From Solirubrobacteraceae bacterium (GTDB taxonomy: Bacteria; Actinomycetota; Thermoleophilia; Solirubrobacterales; Solirubrobacteraceae): DNA of 7,073 nucleotides. Under the pieces are notes generated by a model. It did no database searches, was not told the origin of the DNA, and saw nothing but the letters and a program-made list of their open reading frames with translations. Position 1 is the stretch's first letter. Each line of letters opens with the position of its first letter. The stretch spans positions 1 through 7,073 of the forward strand of contig JADGIB010000193.1 of the NCBI GenBank assembly GCA_019683665.1, in the 5' to 3' direction. Shown here one piece after another: positions 5,150-7,073 of this stretch. The translations under genes and the position numbers were made by a program.

Positions 5150-6757
5150 TCAGGAGGCGGCCAGGACGCGCTTGAGGACCTTGCCGGTCGCGTTGCGCGG
5201 CAGCTCGTCGAGGACGACGACGTCGCGCGGCACCTTGTAGGCGGCCAGGTTCGCCCGCACGTGCGCCTTCAGGACGTCGGGGTCGACGTCGCGGCGCAGG
5301 ACGACGAACGCCCGCAGGCGCTGCCCGAACCGCTCGTCCTCGACCCCGACGACGGCGACCTCCTCGACCGCCTCGTGGTCGGCCAGGCAGTCCTCGACCT
5401 CGCGCGGGAAGACGTTCTCGCCGCCGGAGACGATCATCTCGTCGTCGCGCCCGTCGATGAACAGGCGCCCGCCGGCGTCGACGTGGCCGACGTCGCCCGA
5501 CGACAGCAGGCCGCCGATGCTCTGCTTGTGGCCGCCGCCGGTGTAGCCCTCCATCGCCATCTCGTTGCCGACGAAGATCCGCCCGGTGCGGCCCGGCGGC
5601 ACCTCGCGGCCCTCCTCGTCGAACAGCCTGACGACGGTGCCGCGCGGCGGGCGGCCGGCGGTGCCGGGCGCGGCGCGGAGGTCCTGCGGCGTGGCGATCG
5701 TCGCCCACGCGACCTCGGTCGACCCGTAGAGGTTGTAGAGGACGTCGCCGAAGCGGTCCATGACCCGCAGCGCCAGCTCCCCGGGCAGCGCCGAGCCGCT
5801 GGCGGCGATGACCCGCAGGCTGCTCGTGTCGTGGCGGTCGAGGGCCTCGGGGCCGAGCTCGAGGATCCGCTGGAGCATGACCGGGACGACGACGAGCCCG
5901 GTGCAGCGGTGGCGCGCGACGGCGGCCAGGCACGCCTCCGGGTCGAAGCGGCGGCGCAGGACGACCGTCGACGAGAGGCTGATCGCGAGCATCCAGTTCG
6001 CGTAGCCCCACGAGTGGAACATCGGGGCGGCGACGTGGACCGGCTCCAGCGCCCGGTACGGGATCCGGTCCAGGAGCGCGGCCACCGGCTCCAGCGACTC
6101 GGGCTGGCGGCGGTCGGCGCCCTTCGGGCTGCCGGTCGTCCCGGAGGTGAGGATCGTGACGCGCCCCTTCCGGGCGGACGGGCGGACGGCGGCGGGATCG
6201 CCGGCGGCGACGAGGTCCTCGAGGCGCTCGTCGCCGGGGGCCGCCTCCCCCTCGGTCCAGGCGACGACGCCCAGGCGGCCCTCGCGGGCGGGCGCGACGA
6301 CGTCGGCGAACTCCTCGTCGTAGACGATCGCCTTCGGCTCGTGGCGGTCGCAGACGTCCCTGATCTGCGGGCCCGAGAACATCGTGTTCAGGTAGAGGGC
6401 GTGGGCGCCGAGCTTCGAGCAGGCGACGGTCACGTCGATCATCCCGCGGTGGTTGCGGCAGAGGACGGCGACGTGGTCGCCCTCCCCCACGCCCCGGTCG
6501 GCGAGCGCGTGCGCGAGCGCGTTCGTGCGCCGGTGGACCTCGGCGAACGACAGCGACCCCAGCTCGTCGACGACGGCGGCGCGGTCCGGGTAGCGGATCG
6601 CCGACGTCTCGTAGCCGGCCGCGGCGGTCGGCCCCCAGCGCCGCAGGGCCAGGACGGTGCGGACGAGCCGGTCGGGGCGCGCCGGGCGGAACACGCCGCG
6701 CTCGACGAGCGTCCTGGCCGTGAAGACCTTCCGGGAGAGGGAGTCGCGAGCGTTCAC
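5150..6757 (-). CDS. FadD-type fatty-acid--CoA ligase (AMP-dependent)
   Basis: Activates a carboxylic acid, probably a fatty acid, with ATP through an acyl-AMP to acyl-CoA. The 535-residue length fits the ANL superfamily. Core motifs are all present: the P-loop TSGTTGSPKG at 204-213, AAPMFHSWGYANW at 243-255, YGSTE at 344-348, SGDVGHVD at 420-427, the hinge block DGRDDEMIVSGGENVFPREVE at about 435-455, and the C-terminal catalytic lysine in RNATGK (K526). Nothing suggests loss of activity. There is no signal peptide; the first 45 residues are a basic leader (LVRTVLALRRWG) as in mycobacterial FadD2/FadD12-like enzymes, so that subgroup is my guess. The exact chain length cannot be read. The GTG start at 6757 has AGGG 4 bases upstream, and a TAGCCT hexamer lies at 6778-6773. 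The gene follows the edge gene by 32 bases and precedes yceD by 43, so one transcript is possible. Confidence 0.92.
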   Translation of the reverse strand: MNARDSLSRKVFTARTLVERGVFRPARPDRLVRTVLALRRWGPTAAAGYETSAIRYPDRAAVVDELGSLSFAEVHRRTNALAHALADRGVGEGDHVAVLCRNHRGMIDVTVACSKLGAHALYLNTMFSGPQIRDVCDRHEPKAIVYDEEFADVVAPAREGRLGVVAWTEGEAAPGDERLEDLVAAGDPAAVRPSARKGRVTILTSGTTGSPKGADRRQPESLEPVAALLDRIPYRALEPVHVAAPMFHSWGYANWMLAISLSSTVVLRRRFDPEACLAAVARHRCTGLVVVPVMLQRILELGPEALDRHDTSSLRVIAASGSALPGELALRVMDRFGDVLYNLYGSTEVAWATIATPQDLRAAPGTAGRPPRGTVVRLFDEEGREVPPGRTGRIFVGNEMAMEGYTGGGHKQSIGGLLSSGDVGHVDAGGRLFIDGRDDEMIVSGGENVFPREVEDCLADHEAVEEVAVVGVEDERFGQRLRAFVVLRRDVDPDVLKAHVRANLAAYKVPRDVVVLDELPRNATGKVLKRVLAAS

Positions 6758-6789
6758 GGGACCCTGTCCGGAAGGCTAGTGGATGACGC

Positions 6790-7073
6790 TCACGTCAGGT
6801 TCAGGTCGTCGGGCACGACGCCGTCGTCGACGAGCGCGTAGACGTCGGCGGCCCGCCGCGGGTTGAGGAAGACGTGGCGCTGGCCGACGCTCGGCTTCTC
6901 GAGCAGGATGCCCGCGTCGAGCAGCCGCTCCCCGACCTCCTCGGCGAGCTGCTTGTCGTTGCCGTGGAAGCCGCGCGCCAGGTGGCTGAAGTCCGTGTGG
7001 TAGCCGCCCCACTTCCCCATCCCGGCCAGCCGCTGGAGGATGCGCCGGGCGACGCGGCGGCGCGGGTCGGGGT
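6790..7073 (-). CDS. Unrecognised protein, C-terminal end, possibly winged-helix (runs off right edge)
   Basis: I do not recognise a named family. An ATG at 7020 would give 76 residues, but it has no Shine-Dalgarno sequence. The frame stays open for 17 more codons to the window edge with protein-like residues (PDPRRRVARRILQRLAG), so I take it as the end of a longer gene with at least 93 residues visible. The visible part is GKWGGYHTDFSHLARGF, then a helix QLAEEVGERLLDAGILLEK, then PSVGQRHVFLNPRRAADVYALVDDG, ending PDDLNLT. A helix, a 'G-ILLEKPS' turn, then a strand 'HVFLNPRR' and a last helix resemble the recognition part of a winged helix-turn-helix. The K-P-S-x-G and L-N-P-R-R pattern recalls actinobacterial winged-helix proteins that I cannot name. 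The function is unknown. It lies 32 bases upstream of the acyl-CoA synthetase on the same strand and could share its transcript. Confidence 0.6.
   Translation of the reverse strand, partial: PDPRRRVARRILQRLAGMGKWGGYHTDFSHLARGFHGNDKQLAEEVGERLLDAGILLEKPSVGQRHVFLNPRRAADVYALVDDGVVPDDLNLT

Noticed and set aside
5067..6841. Long overlapping frames in the acyl-CoA synthetase region (526 codons plus strand; 314 codons minus strand)
   Set aside because: Arg/Pro-rich or Asp/Ala/Val-rich shadows of a synthetase with all its core motifs in the chosen frame.
1..7073. A hidden defence, mobile or CRISPR-like system
   Set aside because: Every stretch is explained by housekeeping genes. There are no direct repeats with spacers, transposase motifs, tRNA-like folds or toxin/antitoxin pairs that I could see.

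Overview
The window is very GC-rich (roughly three quarters G+C by eye) and almost fully coding. Most third codon positions are G or C, and starts are a mix of GTG and ATG. The gene order (DUF177/yceD, rpmF, plsX, acpP, rnc, smc) and the protein styles fit a high-GC actinobacterium. My best guess is class Thermoleophilia (Solirubrobacter, Conexibacter or Baekduia-like). That placement is inferred from impression and gene order, not from a search.

Layout, reading the minus strand from the right edge: the C-terminal end of an unrecognised, possibly winged-helix protein (right edge to 6790); a FadD-type acyl-CoA synthetase (6757-5150); a DUF177/YceD zinc-ribbon-like protein (5106-4588); rpmF for zinc-type ribosomal protein L32 (3685-3485); plsX (3476-2445); acpP (2445-2197); rnc (2197-1517); and the 5' part of smc (1517 to the left edge, cut inside the hinge domain). 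Only one real gene lies on the plus strand, a tandem GNAT acetyltransferase (3730-4569). It sits between yceD and rpmF, which are usually direct neighbours. No stretch over 300 bases lacks a gene. I see no tRNA, rRNA, CRISPR array, insertion sequence or convincing intrinsic terminator.

The core is a conserved bacterial housekeeping operon that joins translation (L32), phospholipid and fatty-acid synthesis (PlsX, ACP), RNA processing (RNase III) and chromosome organisation (SMC). plsX-acpP, acpP-rnc and rnc-smc each overlap by one base in a stop/start pentamer (TGATG or TAGTG), and rpmF-plsX are 8 bases apart. Translational coupling along the whole unit is therefore likely.

I did not find a new multi-gene system. 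The best leads are local. The RNase III seems to lack two of the four catalytic metal-binding acidic residues (and two further conserved acidic positions) while keeping an intact dsRNA-binding domain. L32 ends in a tail with a histidine at every second residue. The GNAT gene splits the usual yceD-rpmF pair and shares a 44-base divergent start region in which both genes may be leaderless or nearly so. PlsX has a changed N-terminal DAMGGD motif.
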